From positions 1 to 5,703 of the forward strand of contig JAUXBD010000120.1 of the NCBI GenBank assembly GCA_030619585.1: a stretch of 5,703 nucleotides of DNA. The letters run 5' to 3'. A program made the translations under genes and the position numbers. The DNA is from Desulfobacteraceae bacterium. Its GTDB lineage: Bacteria; Desulfobacterota; Desulfobacteria; Desulfobacterales; SURF-7. Below, in pieces: positions 5,697 to 5,703 of the stretch (positions within the stretch are counted from its first letter, which is position 1; every line of letters starts with the position of its first letter). Below the pieces are notes generated by a model that was given only the letters and a program-made list of their open reading frames with translations, made no database searches and had not been told where the DNA came from.

Positions 5697-5703
5697 TTTA
5701 AAA

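Noticed and set aside
1..5703. CRISPR array, tRNA/rRNA genes, insertion sequence or integration site
   Set aside because: No regularly spaced repeats, no tRNA-like folds, no transposase motifs or terminal inverted repeats flanking the damaged region were seen.

Overview
The window looks like chromosome of an anaerobic deltaproteobacterium (Desulfobacterota type, sulfate-reducing or syntrophic). This rests on a 2-hydroxyacyl-CoA dehydratase/benzoyl-CoA reductase family subunit, a DUF2889 protein, a MerR-TetR double-domain regulator, and remnants of an EtfB / nitronate monooxygenase-like / enoyl-CoA hydratase gene set. That combination is typical of CoA-linked fatty-acid or aromatic-acid degradation in such organisms. 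The lineage is an inference; there is no rRNA or tRNA gene here.

Left edge (1-321, minus): the first 107 codons of a nucleotidyltransferase with a poly(A)-polymerase/CCA-enzyme-like head motif, running off the window. Positions 322-813 hold no gene I can support.

Middle left (814-2387, minus): a gene graveyard. Read 5'->3' on the minus strand, the start of etfB (11 recognisable codons) runs into the C-terminal two-thirds of a nitronate monooxygenase-like gene carrying a stop and a frameshift. Next comes a short unrecognised relic with a good ribosome binding site, then an enoyl-CoA hydratase gene whose middle, including the region that holds the catalytic glutamates, has been deleted out of frame. 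The genes lie in the order of a former operon behind a still recognisable promoter.

Middle right (2388-4120, plus): a 282-bp divergent control region with promoter-like sequences in both directions and a CAGTAC repeat. It is followed by an intact regulator with an N-terminal MerR and a C-terminal TetR DNA-binding domain, and 41 bp later by an intact DUF2889 gene. The regulator probably once controlled the divergent operon that is now broken.

Right (4251-5696, minus): an apparently intact 481-codon subunit of the 2-hydroxyacyl-CoA dehydratase family, convergent with the DUF2889 gene and separated from it by a hairpin-rich 130-bp gap. Its partner subunit and its ATP-dependent activator must lie outside the window.

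The most notable points are the serial decay of one catabolic operon with readable deletion junctions beside an intact regulator, the double-HTH regulator itself, and an apparent His at the place where the third cluster cysteine of the dehydratase family is expected.
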